A stretch of DNA of 64,000 nucleotides from DATDPM01 sp963841995 (GTDB taxonomy: Bacteria; Pseudomonadota; Alphaproteobacteria; DATDPM01), in contig CAWJEX010000012.1 in the NCBI GenBank assembly GCA_963841995.1, forward strand, positions 1 to 64,000. The letters are read 5' to 3'. The position numbers and the translations under genes were made by a program. Position 1 is the first letter of the stretch, and each line of letters starts with the position of its first letter. The notes beneath the pieces were generated by a model. That model was not told the DNA's origin. It worked only from the letters and a program-made list of their open reading frames with translations, and searched no databases. Below are positions 52,852 through 62,311 of this stretch, piece by piece.

Positions 52852-55125
52852 TTAACGACCCTTTCGACGACCTTTACGCCGTCGGTCCTTGCCGCGGCCT
52901 TCCTGGCGGCGGTGATGCTGCTGGCCCGGCGGTCTCGGGGGCCGCGGCCGGCCCGGTCCCAATTCGTCGTCGGAGAATTCGGCAAGTTCGAGCAAAAGCC
53001 CTCCGGTCACGGCATCGGCTTCGACCAGCCTTACCGCGACCGCATCGCCGAGCGTGAAGCGGCGTTTCCGCCGCTGCCCGATCAAACAATGGCCGTGTTC
53101 GTCATGAACGTAAAAATCGTCGCGCAAGCTGCGCATCGGCACCAAACCGTCGGCGCCGGTTTCATCGAGCCGCACGAAGAGCCCGAATCGGGTGACGCCG
53201 TTGATGCGGCCCGGGAAAATCGCGCCGACTTTGTCTTCCATATAGGCCACGGTGTAGCGCTCCAGCGCGTCACGCTCGGCGGCAACGGCTCTGCGCTCGG
53301 TTCCCGAAATATGGGCGCCCAGCTCGACGAAGCGCGCGCCCTCGTCGGCGCGCAAGCCGTCACCACCAAATCGCAATCCTGCAATGAGGGCGCGGTGAAC
53401 CAGAAGATCCGCGTAACGCCGGATCGGCGAGGTGAAGTGGCAGTAGCGCCGCAATGCCAATCCGAAATGGCCGATGTTGTCCGGCGAATATTGTGCCTGG
53501 GCTTGGCTGCGCAATACCAGTTCGCTGACCAGAGACGCATCGCCGCGATCTTTTGCCTGGTCGAGAATTCCGGTAAAACTCTTCGGTTGAATGACTTGGC
53601 CCTTGGCAAGCCGGTAGCCCAGCCCTTCGAGAAACTCGCGCAAGGCTTCGACTTTTTCCGGATCGGGACGATCGTGGATGCGATACATCGCCGGCTGCGC
53701 CAATTCTTCCAAGGTTTCCGCCGCCGCGACATTGGCCGCAATCATGAATTCCTCGATCAATTTGTGACTGTCATAGCGCGGTGCGGGGTGGATGCGCGCA
53801 ATTCGTCCGGGGCCCGCGAATTCGACTTTCGGTTCGGGAAGGTCGAGATCGAGCGTGCCGCGGCGATGGCGCGCCGCCAAGAGCGCCGTGAACGCGCCGT
53901 AAAGCGGGGCGATCACCGCCCCCGAGAGCGGTTCCGGAATTTCGTCGGTCGCACCGCTTCGTGCAGCCTCCACCTGTTCGTAAGTGAGCCGAGCCGCCGA
54001 TCGCATCAAACTTCGTTCGAAACGGTGCGAAAGTTTTTCGCCATGGCGATCGATGGCGATACGGACCGCCATGCAGGCCCGTTCTTCATTGGGCTTCAGC
54101 GAGCACCAGCCGTTGGATAGCGCTTCCGGCAGCATGGGGACGACGCGATCCGGAAAATAGACGGAGTTGCCGCGATCATAGGCGGATTTGTCGAGCGGCG
54201 AACCGGGGCGGACGTAATGGGCGACATCGGCGATGGCAACGATCAGCCGCCAGCCACCGGGATTTTTCGGGTCGGAATCCGGTTCTGCGAACACCGCGTC
54301 GTCGAAATCGCGGGCGTCGGGCCCATCGATAGTGACCAAAGGAATCTTGCGCAAGTCGCTGCGGTCCCCGAGCGAAGCCGGGCGCGCCGCCGCGGCCTCA
54401 TTGAGCACTGCTTGCGGGAAGGCGACCGGAATATCGTGGCTGTGAATGGCGATCAGACTGATGGCGTCGGGATCTTCGGCGTGGCCCAGCTTCTCGACGA
54501 TCTTGGCGCGACTTTGCCCGCGATGGGGCTCGGCGACTTCGGCGCGAACCAATTCGCCCTCGCGCGCATTTCCGGCGCTTTGTGCCGGCACGAAAAAATC
54601 GCTCTTGTGCCGCCGATCCGTCGAGCGCAGCCAGCCGCCGCCTTGCGCGGGGGTAAAGATGCCGATGATTTCCTGCGGCCGCCCGGCGATGACGCGAATG
54701 GGCTTTGCTTCGTAAGTGCCGTCGGCCGCACGGGTGAGTCGCACCAATATTCTGGTGCCGACCTCGATCGCCGGGGTGCCGTGGCGTTCGGGTGCTACAT
54801 AGATAATTGGCGGCTCATCTTGGCCGTGCCAAACCACAGGCCGGGCCAGCAATTCGCCGTCCTCGTCGATCTTCGTCACCTCGACGACGCCGGCCGCGGG
54901 CAGTCCGCCCCTTGCGGTGAGACGCTGGCCGCGATGTTTTTCGACGAGCTTCTCGGCCTCGAGCGACCGGAGAAGTTCCTTGAAGGCGACGCGGAGCTCA
55001 GAGCCCTTGATGCGAAAATGACGCGCGATCTCGCGGGCGTCGACCGGCTTCGGGCTTTCGCGGATGAAGGCGAGAAGGACGTCCCGGCTGGGAAGGGTGG
55101 AAGTCTCTTGCGGCCGTCTTGCCAA
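52852..55125 (-). CDS. rnr: Ribonuclease R
   Basis: Processive 3'-5' exoribonuclease for structured RNA, 757 residues. Order: N-terminal helix-turn-helix region (about 10-70); cold-shock domains; RNB catalytic domain with the Asp cluster in TIDGPDARDFDDAVFA near residue 270 and HFTSPIRRYADLLVHRAL near 560; and a C-terminal S1 domain (GRINGVTRFGLFVRLDETGA). The tail is Arg/Lys/Gly-rich, typical of RNase R. It starts 14 nt after the topA stop. The frame is intact throughout. Confidence 0.96.
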   Translation of the reverse strand: MARRPQETSTLPSRDVLLAFIRESPKPVDAREIARHFRIKGSELRVAFKELLRSLEAEKLVEKHRGQRLTARGGLPAAGVVEVTKIDEDGELLARPVVWHGQDEPPIIYVAPERHGTPAIEVGTRILVRLTRAADGTYEAKPIRVIAGRPQEIIGIFTPAQGGGWLRSTDRRHKSDFFVPAQSAGNAREGELVRAEVAEPHRGQSRAKIVEKLGHAEDPDAISLIAIHSHDIPVAFPQAVLNEAAAARPASLGDRSDLRKIPLVTIDGPDARDFDDAVFAEPDSDPKNPGGWRLIVAIADVAHYVRPGSPLDKSAYDRGNSVYFPDRVVPMLPEALSNGWCSLKPNEERACMAVRIAIDRHGEKLSHRFERSLMRSAARLTYEQVEAARSGATDEIPEPLSGAVIAPLYGAFTALLAARHRRGTLDLDLPEPKVEFAGPGRIARIHPAPRYDSHKLIEEFMIAANVAAAETLEELAQPAMYRIHDRPDPEKVEALREFLEGLGYRLAKGQVIQPKSFTGILDQAKDRGDASLVSELVLRSQAQAQYSPDNIGHFGLALRRYCHFTSPIRRYADLLVHRALIAGLRFGGDGLRADEGARFVELGAHISGTERRAVAAERDALERYTVAYMEDKVGAIFPGRINGVTRFGLFVRLDETGADGLVPMRSLRDDFYVHDEHGHCLIGQRRKRRFTLGDAVAVRLVEADAVTGGLLLELAEFSDDELGPGRPRPPRPPGQQHHRRQEGRGKDRRRKGRRKGR

Positions 55126-55139
55126 GGAGGGGGCCGGGT

Positions 55140-57803
55140 TTATTCGGCGTTCCCGGCCGCTTTTCGGCGGGCCGGTTTGGCGACTTTCTTGGCCGGCGCT
55201 TTCTTTTCCGCTTTGGCCGGTGCCTCCGGCTTCGCCTTCCTTTCCGGTTTGGCCTTTTTTGCCGGCTTGGCGGTTTTTTCCTTCTTCGGTTTCGCAACGC
55301 CCGTCTTTTCGGCTCGCTCGGCCAGAATCGCGATCGCTTGTTCGAGGGTGAAGGATTCCGGCGTCGCATCCTTCGGCAAGGTCGCGCGCAGCTTGTTATG
55401 CGCAACATAGGGCCCGTAACGCCCCTCGTGGATCGTCACCGGCTTGCTGTCGTCGGGATGCTTGCCGAGTTCGCGGCCTCTTTTCGATTTTCTCGGTTTC
55501 GCGTCCTTAAGCAAGACGACCGCGTGATTAAGGCCGATCGTCAGCAGATCGTCGTCGGCGCCTAGCGACACGAAAACGTCGTCATGTTTCAGATAGGGTC
55601 CAAAACGCCCCAGCCCGGCCACGATCATCTTGCCGGTTTCCGGATGCGGGCCGACGTCGCGCGGCAGCGAGAGAAGCTTGATTGCGCCTTCCAGCGTCAC
55701 GTCTTCCGGCTTCAGATTCTTCGGCAGCGCCGACCGCTTCGGCTTTTCTTCCTTCGATCCTTCACCGAGTTGGACGTAACAGCCGTAGGGGCCCTTACGC
55801 AGCGTAATCTTGAGGCCGGTCTTTGGGTCCGTTCCCAATTCTTTCGGGAACGCCAGGGCATCGCCACCGGCCTCGCCTTCGCCGGCGATCGCAAGCGGCC
55901 GGGTATAGGTGCAGGTCGGATAATTGGAGCAGCCGAGGAAGGCCCCGTATTTGCCGAGCTTGACGCCGATCCGGCCGGTTCCACAGGCGGGACACAGCCG
56001 GGGATCCTTGCCCGATCCGTCTTCCGGAAAGAAATGCGGGCCCAGTTCGCGGTCGAGGACGTCGAGCACTTGGCAAATCGTCAGGTGTTTCGTGCCGTTC
56101 ACCGCAACGATGAAATCCCGCCAAAAATCGGTAAGAACCTTTTTCCAGGGAATTTCGCCGTTCGAAATTTCGTCCAGCCGGTTCTCGAGATCGGCGGTGA
56201 AATCGTATTGAACGTAGCGCTCGAAGAAATTGGCGAGGAATGCCGTCACCAATCTTCCGCGGTCTTCGGGTGTGAATCGTTTTTTGTCGAGCCGCACGTA
56301 TTTCCGGTCCTGCAGCACTTGAATGATGTTGGCATAGGTGGACGGACGGCCGATGCCGAGTTCTTCCAGCCGCTTGACCAAGCTCGCTTCGGTATAGCGC
56401 GGCGGCGGCTGGGTGAAATGCTGCTCCGGATGAATGGCTTCCCGCGCGATCGCTTCGCCATCGGCCATCTGCGGCAGAATCCGCTCGTTCTCTTCCTCTT
56501 CGGCGCCGTCGTCGCGGTCTTCGTGATAGAGCTTGAGGAAACCGTCGAACACGACCATCGAGCCGTTGGCGCGCAAGCCGATATGGCCGTCGAAGGAGTC
56601 GACATCGACCGCCACTTGTTCGAGCGCGGCACTTTCCATCTGGCTTGCCACCATGCGCTTCCAGATCAGCTCATAAAGCTTCTGCTGGTCGTGATCGAGA
56701 TGGCGGGTGACGTCTTCCGGCTTGCGTCCCACGTCGGTCGGGCGGATCGCCTCATGGGCCTCCTGGGCGTTCTTAGCGGTGGCCTTGAATTGCCGGGGAT
56801 GCTCGGAAAGATAGGATTGGCCGAAATCGCGGGCGATCAAGGCACGGCAGGCGGCCAATGCTTCTTTCGAAAGATGCACGCTGTCGGTTCGCATATAACT
56901 AATAAGTCCGACCAATTCGCCGCCGATATCCACACCTTCATAGAGCCGCTGGGCGGTGCGCATGGTTCGCGAGGCGGTGAAGCCAAGCTTCCGCGAGGCT
57001 TCCTGTTGAAGGGTCGAGGTAGTGAAAGGCGGGTAGGGGTTCCGCTTCGTCTGTTTCCGCTCGATCTTGGCGACGCGGAAGGATTGGGCGGCAATCCGAT
57101 TCCGCGCAGCTTCGGCGGTGGCGTGATTGCTCAACGCGAATTTGTCGAGTTTTTCCCGATCCAGCCGGATCAAACGGGCGCTGAACGGCGCGCCGGCCTT
57201 GGTCCGCACGTCGACATCGACGGTCCAATATTCCCGCGGCTTGAAAATCTCGATTTCGGATTCGCGCTCGCAAATGAGGCGCAAGGCCACCGATTGCACG
57301 CGCCCGGCCGAACGGGAACCCGGGAGCTTCCGCCACAGCACCGGCGAGAGCGTAAAGCCGACGAGATAGTCGAGGGCCCGGCGAGCGAGATAGGCATCCA
57401 CCAATTCGCGATTGACGGCGCGCGGCTTGCGCATCGCTTCCAAAACCGCGTCCTTGGTGACCTCATTGAAAACGACGCGGGCGACTTCGATGCCATCGAG
57501 CAGCTTGCGGCTCTTGAGGACTTCTTGCACGTGCCAGGAAATCGCTTCGCCTTCCCGATCGGGGTCGGTCGCGAGATAGAGATGTTTGGCGCCCTTGAGC
57601 GCCTTGACGATATCGGCAACGTGACGTTCGGCCTTCGCGTCGATTTCCCAGGTCATGGCGAAATCGTGGTCAGGCTGAACCGATCCGTCCTTCGAGGGCA
57701 GATCGCGGATGTGGCCGTAGCTGGCGAGAACGCGGAAGCCGCTTCCCAGATATTTATTGATCGTCTTGGCCTTGGCCGGCGATTCGACGACGACGATATT
57801 CAT
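55140..57803 (-). CDS. topA: DNA topoisomerase I
   Basis: Relaxes negative supercoils; 887 residues. The Toprim domain is at the N-terminus (VVESPAKAKTINKYLG and ATDPDREGEAISWH). The active-site Tyr is in GLISYMRTDSVHLS near residue 310. A four-cysteine zinc-binding segment (CPACGTG ... CSNYPTC) sits near 590-615. Topo-C repeats follow, two with GPYG/RYGPYV-type motifs. A Lys/Ala-rich tail of about 55 residues closes the protein. The gene is uninterrupted over 2.7 kb. Downstream is rnr, upstream the inverted-repeat element and dprA. Confidence 0.97.
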   Translation of the reverse strand: MNIVVVESPAKAKTINKYLGSGFRVLASYGHIRDLPSKDGSVQPDHDFAMTWEIDAKAERHVADIVKALKGAKHLYLATDPDREGEAISWHVQEVLKSRKLLDGIEVARVVFNEVTKDAVLEAMRKPRAVNRELVDAYLARRALDYLVGFTLSPVLWRKLPGSRSAGRVQSVALRLICERESEIEIFKPREYWTVDVDVRTKAGAPFSARLIRLDREKLDKFALSNHATAEAARNRIAAQSFRVAKIERKQTKRNPYPPFTTSTLQQEASRKLGFTASRTMRTAQRLYEGVDIGGELVGLISYMRTDSVHLSKEALAACRALIARDFGQSYLSEHPRQFKATAKNAQEAHEAIRPTDVGRKPEDVTRHLDHDQQKLYELIWKRMVASQMESAALEQVAVDVDSFDGHIGLRANGSMVVFDGFLKLYHEDRDDGAEEEENERILPQMADGEAIAREAIHPEQHFTQPPPRYTEASLVKRLEELGIGRPSTYANIIQVLQDRKYVRLDKKRFTPEDRGRLVTAFLANFFERYVQYDFTADLENRLDEISNGEIPWKKVLTDFWRDFIVAVNGTKHLTICQVLDVLDRELGPHFFPEDGSGKDPRLCPACGTGRIGVKLGKYGAFLGCSNYPTCTYTRPLAIAGEGEAGGDALAFPKELGTDPKTGLKITLRKGPYGCYVQLGEGSKEEKPKRSALPKNLKPEDVTLEGAIKLLSLPRDVGPHPETGKMIVAGLGRFGPYLKHDDVFVSLGADDDLLTIGLNHAVVLLKDAKPRKSKRGRELGKHPDDSKPVTIHEGRYGPYVAHNKLRATLPKDATPESFTLEQAIAILAERAEKTGVAKPKKEKTAKPAKKAKPERKAKPEAPAKAEKKAPAKKVAKPARRKAAGNAE

Positions 57804-57868
57804 TCGGACTCCGCTCGAAGTTTTGAGAAGCTAGCGGCCTAAAGGTTTCTTTTTCGTTTGCGCGCTTT

Positions 57869-58131
57869 AGGCCCTGTTTACACAGTCGTATCGGGTTGCG
57901 TTGCGGCCGGATGGGCGAGAATCAAGCCGGCGGTCGCAGAGCGTAACGGAGTCTACGGTCAAGATCGGCACGATAATCGGCCATCCCGCCGCAACCGGAA
58001 GGGATGCCGGGATTTGACCGGCTCTCGCGTCGCCGAAGCTCGCCGATGTGCCGCATCGTCTGCGCTTCGGCTCCTAATATCCGGTCAAATCCCGGCATCG
58101 CAACCTCGATAGGACTGTGTAAACAGGGCCT
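57869..58131. repeat. Inverted-repeat element with nested hairpin between dprA and topA
   Basis: A 263-bp unit bounded by inverted arms starting AGGCCCTGTTTACACAGTC (57869-57887); the right arm (58099-58131) is its complement. The outer 19 bp are perfect, and one mismatch plus one gap occur over 33 bp. Inside is a second perfect 19-nt inverted repeat, GATGCCGGGATTTGACCGG (58003-58021) with its complement at 58081-58099. Within that loop lies a third (GCCGAAGC / GCTTCGGC). There is no gene inside. The ends look like insertion-sequence termini, so a non-autonomous element (MITE) is likely. No clear target duplication is seen. It occupies most of the 371-nt gap. Confidence 0.65.
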
Positions 58132-58174
58132 CGTTGCGCCTTCGCTTATGCCCGCTATCGCATGGCCTTACCGC

Positions 58175-59306
58175 CTATCCGGCCACCGATAGTTGATGGC
58201 CGGGATGGCGGTTGAGGCGGCCTGCGAGCTCCAATTCGAGCAGGACCGCGGCCACGATTGCCGGTGACAATTGGCATTGGCGAACGATTTCGTCAACCTG
58301 AACCGGCGAAGGACCCAGACTTTCCACGATTTTTTCCCGTACCGAGTTCGAGGGCCTGCGGGCTCAGAGCGGGGGCCGGAGCCGCCTGTCCGGCCGCGTA
58401 TTTCGGCCGGCCGCTCGGCGATCGGCCGCCGCAGCATGCCGCGCATCTGCTCCATCACGTCATCGGCGGATTGGGTCAGCGCGGCGCCATGGCGGATCAG
58501 ATCGTTGGTCCCGTGGCAGCGGGGATCGCGGGGCGAGCCTGGAACCGCGAAGACTTCGCGCCCCTGTTCGAGGGCAAATCGAGCGGTGATGAGCGAGCCG
58601 GAGCGCTGGGCCGCCTCGACCACCAAGACGTCCAAAGCGAGCCCGGAAATCAGCCGGTTGCGTTTGGGAAAATGCCGCGCTTGGGGCTGCAAGCCCAGCG
58701 GTTCTTCGGCAGCGACTCCACCGTCGGTGACGATCCAGTCATAGAGGGCGGCGTTCTCCTGCGGGTAGATCACATCGACCCCGCCGGCAACGACGGTTCC
58801 CGTCGCCAGCGCGCCTTCATGGGCCGCGGCGTCGATTCCACGGGCCAAGCCGGAAGCGATGACGAGTCCCGCTTGGCCGAGATCGCGCGACAACGACTGC
58901 GCAAATCGCCGGCCGTTGGCCGAGCATTGCGGGCGCCGACAACGGCAATCATTGGCTTTTTCAAAACATCTGCGCGGCCAAGGACTGAAAGCAACGGCGG
59001 CGCATCGTCCAAGGCGGCCAGGGCCGGCGGATAATCCTCTTCGCCAAGCGCGACCAGTCGACTGCCGAGTTTCTCAAGGCCCTCGATTTCCCGCGTTGCC
59101 GTTGCCTGATCGCAAATGCGCAGGGCCTCAGCACGTCCTCCGCGGCGGGCCAATTCAGGCAGGGCAGAGCGCGCGCTCGCCGCAGTGCCAAAACGCTCGA
59201 TCAGCCGCGCAAAGGTGACGGGTCCGACTGGCTCGCTTCGGATCAGCCGGAGCCAATCCAGCTTATCGGCGGCGGAAAGCGCGCGAGGCCGCTGGGGCTG
59301 GCTCAT
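58175..59306 (-). CDS. dprA: DNA-processing protein DprA, two frame shifts
   Basis: RecA loader for incoming single-stranded DNA (Smf family). ATG 59306 overlaps the plsY stop (ATGA). The N-terminal part (LDWLRLIRSEPVGPVTFARL) runs to VVGARNA, where a base is missing (about 58930). The Rossmann core follows in a second frame: VIASGLARGIDAAAHEGAL, FPKRNRLISGLALDVLVVEA, RSGSLITARFALEQGREVFAVPG. After about 58365 a second single-base loss moves the C-terminal winged-helix (EKIVESLGPSPVQVDEIV to GHQLSVAG) to a third frame, ending at TAG 58175. With both bases restored there are 377 residues. TGTVVAGGVD is also two residues shorter than usual before the AGG. Confidence 0.88.
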
Positions 59307-59908
59307 GACGCGCCGATACGCGGTTCCGTTCCGGCCCGAAGCCGCTCGATATTGCCGCGGTGGCGCCAAATAATAAGTGCGGCGATCGATGCGGCCATCG
59401 CCGCCGGCGGCCAATCGAAAAGCAGCAGGCAATAGACGGGCGCCAGCGCAAAGGCGGCGAGGGCCGCGAGCGACGAAAATCGGGCAAGGACCGCAACCGC
59501 AAGCCAGGTCGCGCAAGCCAGCACGCCGGCCAAGGGTGCCGCCGCAAGCAAGACCCCAAGCCCGGTCGCAACGCTCTTGCCGCCTTTGAAGCGAAGCCAG
59601 ATCGGAAAGCTGTGACCGATAACCGCGGCCGCACCCGCCAGCAGCATCGCGATCTCGCCGAACCGCGCCATCAGGAGAACGCCCACCGCACCCTTGCCGC
59701 CGTCGAGAAGCAAAGTAAGAAGCGCCAGGCCCTTGCGCCCCGTTCTGAGCACATTGGTGGCGCCGATATTCCCCGAACCGATAGTGCGGACATCGCCGAG
59801 GCCGGAGAGCCGCGTCAGCAAGAGTCCGAACGGAATCGAACCGAGGAAATAGCCGAAGACGGCCGCAGCAAACGGCCCCAAGGCGTCCAGCCCTATCGCG
59901 TCCGGCAT
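59303..59908 (-). CDS. plsY: Glycerol-3-phosphate acyltransferase PlsY
   Basis: Membrane acyltransferase that uses acyl-phosphate to make lysophosphatidic acid. It has 201 residues and five hydrophobic helices. The three family motifs are present: GSGNIGATNVLRTG, a middle segment with DGGKGAVGVLL, and FKGGKSVATGLG. Its stop overlaps the dprA start, and pyrC lies 33 nt upstream on the same strand. Confidence 0.96.
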   Translation of the reverse strand: MPDAIGLDALGPFAAAVFGYFLGSIPFGLLLTRLSGLGDVRTIGSGNIGATNVLRTGRKGLALLTLLLDGGKGAVGVLLMARFGEIAMLLAGAAAVIGHSFPIWLRFKGGKSVATGLGVLLAAAPLAGVLACATWLAVAVLARFSSLAALAAFALAPVYCLLLFDWPPAAMAASIAALIIWRHRGNIERLRAGTEPRIGAS

Positions 59909-59941
59909 AATGATCCCGGCATATTTATCGGAGTGCGGTGG

Positions 59942-61276
59942 TCACGCCGCGAAGTCGAAAACGGTGCGTCCGTTCACGACGGTGCGCATCGCGCGTCCCT
60001 GGGCCGGGCGGCCATCGAACGGCGTGTTCTTCGACTTGCTGCGGAAGGAATCGGCTTGGATCTGCCAAGGCTGATCGACATCGATGAGCACCAAGTCGGC
60101 GGCGGCGCCGACCGTTATCCGCCCCGCCGGAAGCGACAGCACGTCGGCCGGGCGATAAGTGAGCAAGCCGATCAGATCGGGAAGCGATATATGACCATTG
60201 TGACAAAGCTCGAGGGAAATCGGCAGCAAGGTTTCGAGCCCGACGATGCCGAATTCGGCTTGGGCGAAGGGCAAGCGCTTGCTGTCTTGATCGTGGGGGG
60301 AATGATCGCTGGCGATGGCGTCGATGGTGCCGTCCTTTAGCCCTTCGACAATGGCCTGCCGGTCTTCTTCGCTGCGGAGCGGCGGCGACACCTTGGCGAA
60401 GGTCCGATAATCGCCGACCGCCAGTTCGTTCAGCGCGAAATAAGGCGGGGCCGTATCGCAGGTGACATTGAGGCCCTTCGCTTTGGCACGGCGGATCGCA
60501 TCGACTCCCGCCGCGGTCGAAAGATGGGCAGCGTGATAGCGGCCATCAGTGAGTTCAACGAGACGCAGATCGCGTTCGATAAGAATGGCCTCGGCCGCCG
60601 CCGGGATGCCGGTAAGGCCGAGCCGGGTGCTGATTTCGCCTTCGTTCATCGCGCCGCCCTCGGCGAGGCCCGGCTCTTCCGCATGTTGAACGATGAGGAG
60701 CCCGAAGGCGGAGGCGTAGCTGAGCGCTCGCCGCATGACGACCGAATCGCCCACCGTTTTGGTCGCGTCCGTGAAGCCGACGGCACCGGCCGCGGCAAGC
60801 AGGCCCATCTCGGTCAGATCCTTGCCGTTCAATCCCTTGGTCAGCGCGGCATAGGGATGAATATTGACGATGCCGACTTCGCCGGCGCGCCGCTCCACGA
60901 ATTCGATCAGCGACACTTCATCGAGAACCGGATTGGTATTGGGCAAACAGGCCAGCGTCGTGACGCCGCCCGCCGCCGCCGCCGCACTCGCCGTCGCCAG
61001 AGTCTCTTTGTGTTCCTGGCCGGGTTCACGCAGCTGCACCCGCATATCGACAAGCCCGGGGACGAGAACCTTCCCGCTGCAATCGACGACTTCGAGCCCG
61101 TCCGGGATGCCGTCGCCGAAAAGTCGAGGCCCGAAATCGGCGATCAAACCATCTTCGGTCAGCAGCGCGCCTTGGGTATCGAGGCCGGAAGCGGGATCGA
61201 GGAGCCGGGCATTGATAAAGGCGACCGGGCCGGAAGGTTCGTCGGCGGCATGGAATTTTTTCGCGTGCCTGGTCAT
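59942..61276 (-). CDS. pyrC: Dihydroorotase-like subunit PyrC' (metal-binding His pair missing)
   Basis: Amidohydrolase-fold protein of 444 residues adjacent to pyrB. ATG 61276 overlaps the restored pyrB stop (TGATGA). An active dihydroorotase has D-x-H-x-H after the first strand; here it reads D77-M-R79-V-Q81 in GLVDMRVQLREPG, so both metal-binding His are replaced. Other motifs remain (FGIVGLETLLPISLE, ASDHSPHD). This matches the inactive PyrC' proteins of Pseudomonas and many alphaproteobacteria that stabilise aspartate transcarbamoylase. A separate active dihydroorotase must then exist elsewhere. The symbol is used in the PyrC' sense. Confidence 0.88.
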   Translation of the reverse strand: MTRHAKKFHAADEPSGPVAFINARLLDPASGLDTQGALLTEDGLIADFGPRLFGDGIPDGLEVVDCSGKVLVPGLVDMRVQLREPGQEHKETLATASAAAAAGGVTTLACLPNTNPVLDEVSLIEFVERRAGEVGIVNIHPYAALTKGLNGKDLTEMGLLAAAGAVGFTDATKTVGDSVVMRRALSYASAFGLLIVQHAEEPGLAEGGAMNEGEISTRLGLTGIPAAAEAILIERDLRLVELTDGRYHAAHLSTAAGVDAIRRAKAKGLNVTCDTAPPYFALNELAVGDYRTFAKVSPPLRSEEDRQAIVEGLKDGTIDAIASDHSPHDQDSKRLPFAQAEFGIVGLETLLPISLELCHNGHISLPDLIGLLTYRPADVLSLPAGRITVGAAADLVLIDVDQPWQIQADSFRSKSKNTPFDGRPAQGRAMRTVVNGRTVFDFAA

Positions 61277-62245
61277 CAGGCGTTCCCGTCCACGGTTTCG
61301 GGGAGGACGCGCGTCAACAGATCGAGACACGCCATCCGCACGGCAACGCCCATTTCCACCTGCTCGCGGATGACGCTGCGATCGATGTCGTCGGCAAGCT
61401 CCGAGTTCGATTTCAACGCCGCGATTCATCGGGCCGGGATGCATGATCAAGGCATCGGGCTTGGCCACTGCCAGCTTTTCGTAATCGAGTCCGAAGAAGT
61501 GGAAATATTCGCGCACCGAGGGGACGAAGCTGCCCTTCATGCGCTCGGTTTGCAGGCGCAGCATCATCACGATGTCCACGTCGCGCAGGCCGCTGGCCAT
61601 GTGATGGAAAACCTCGACCCCGAGCCGCTCGATCGCGCAGGGAAGCAAGGTGGGGGGCGCCACGACGCGGACGCGGGCGCCCATGGTGTTGAGAAGGTGA
61701 ATGTTGGATCGCGCCACCCGGGAATGGAGGATATCGCCGCAGATCGCGACCGTGAGCCCGCTCAGCCGCCCCTTGCGGCGGCGGATGGTGAGGGCATCGA
61801 GCAGGGCCTGGGTCGGATGCTCGTGGCTGCCGTCGCCGGCATTGATGACGACGCAATTGACCTTTTCCGAGAGCAGCTTGACCGCCCCCGATTCCGGATG
61901 CCGGACCACCAGCACGTCCGGGTGCATGGCGTTCAGCGTCATCGCGGTGTCGATCAGGGTTTCGCCCTTTTTGATCGAGCTGACCGCCACCGCCATGTTG
62001 ATCACATCGGCCGCCAGGCGCTTGCCGGCAAGCTCGAAAGACGTCCGGGTACGCGTTGAATTTTCGAAGAAAAGATTAATCAGCGTCCGGCCGCGAAGCG
62101 AGCTCAGCTTCTTGTCGGTGCGGCGGTTCTGATCGACATAGGATTCGGCGAGATCGAGGAGAATCGTAATCTCGTCCGGCGAAAGCCCTTCGATGCCCAG
62201 CAAATGCCGGTGAGGAAAGCGGGTGTTCCGAAGGGGCGTACTCAT
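61276..62245 (-). CDS. pyrB: Aspartate carbamoyltransferase catalytic subunit, +1 shift near 3' end
   Basis: Makes carbamoyl-aspartate for pyrimidines. ATG 62245 starts MSTPLRNTRFPHRHLLG. Carbamoyl-phosphate and aspartate sites are present: FFENSTRTRTSFELAGKRL, GSHEHPTQALLDAL and MHPGPMNRGVEIE. There an extra C (plus-strand base about 61405) shifts the frame and makes it run on into pyrC as an artificial 780-codon frame. Without it the sequence continues SELADDIDRSVIREQVEMG to VLPETVDGNA, 322 residues, ending in TGA overlapping the pyrC ATG. Confidence 0.93.
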
Positions 62246-62311
62246 TAAAAACGGATCATACGCATCTCGAGCCCCATAGGGCAAGCGGCGCGGGCATGCG
62301 AGTTTGAGCCA

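Noticed and set aside
55584..57842. Long open frame antisense to topA.
   Set aside because: Shadow of topA in GC-rich DNA; no recognisable domain or ribosome site.
59942..62284. A natural 780-residue PyrB-PyrC fusion.
   Set aside because: The true PyrB C-terminus is intact in the other frame and ends with a TGATGA overlap; one extra base explains the run-on.
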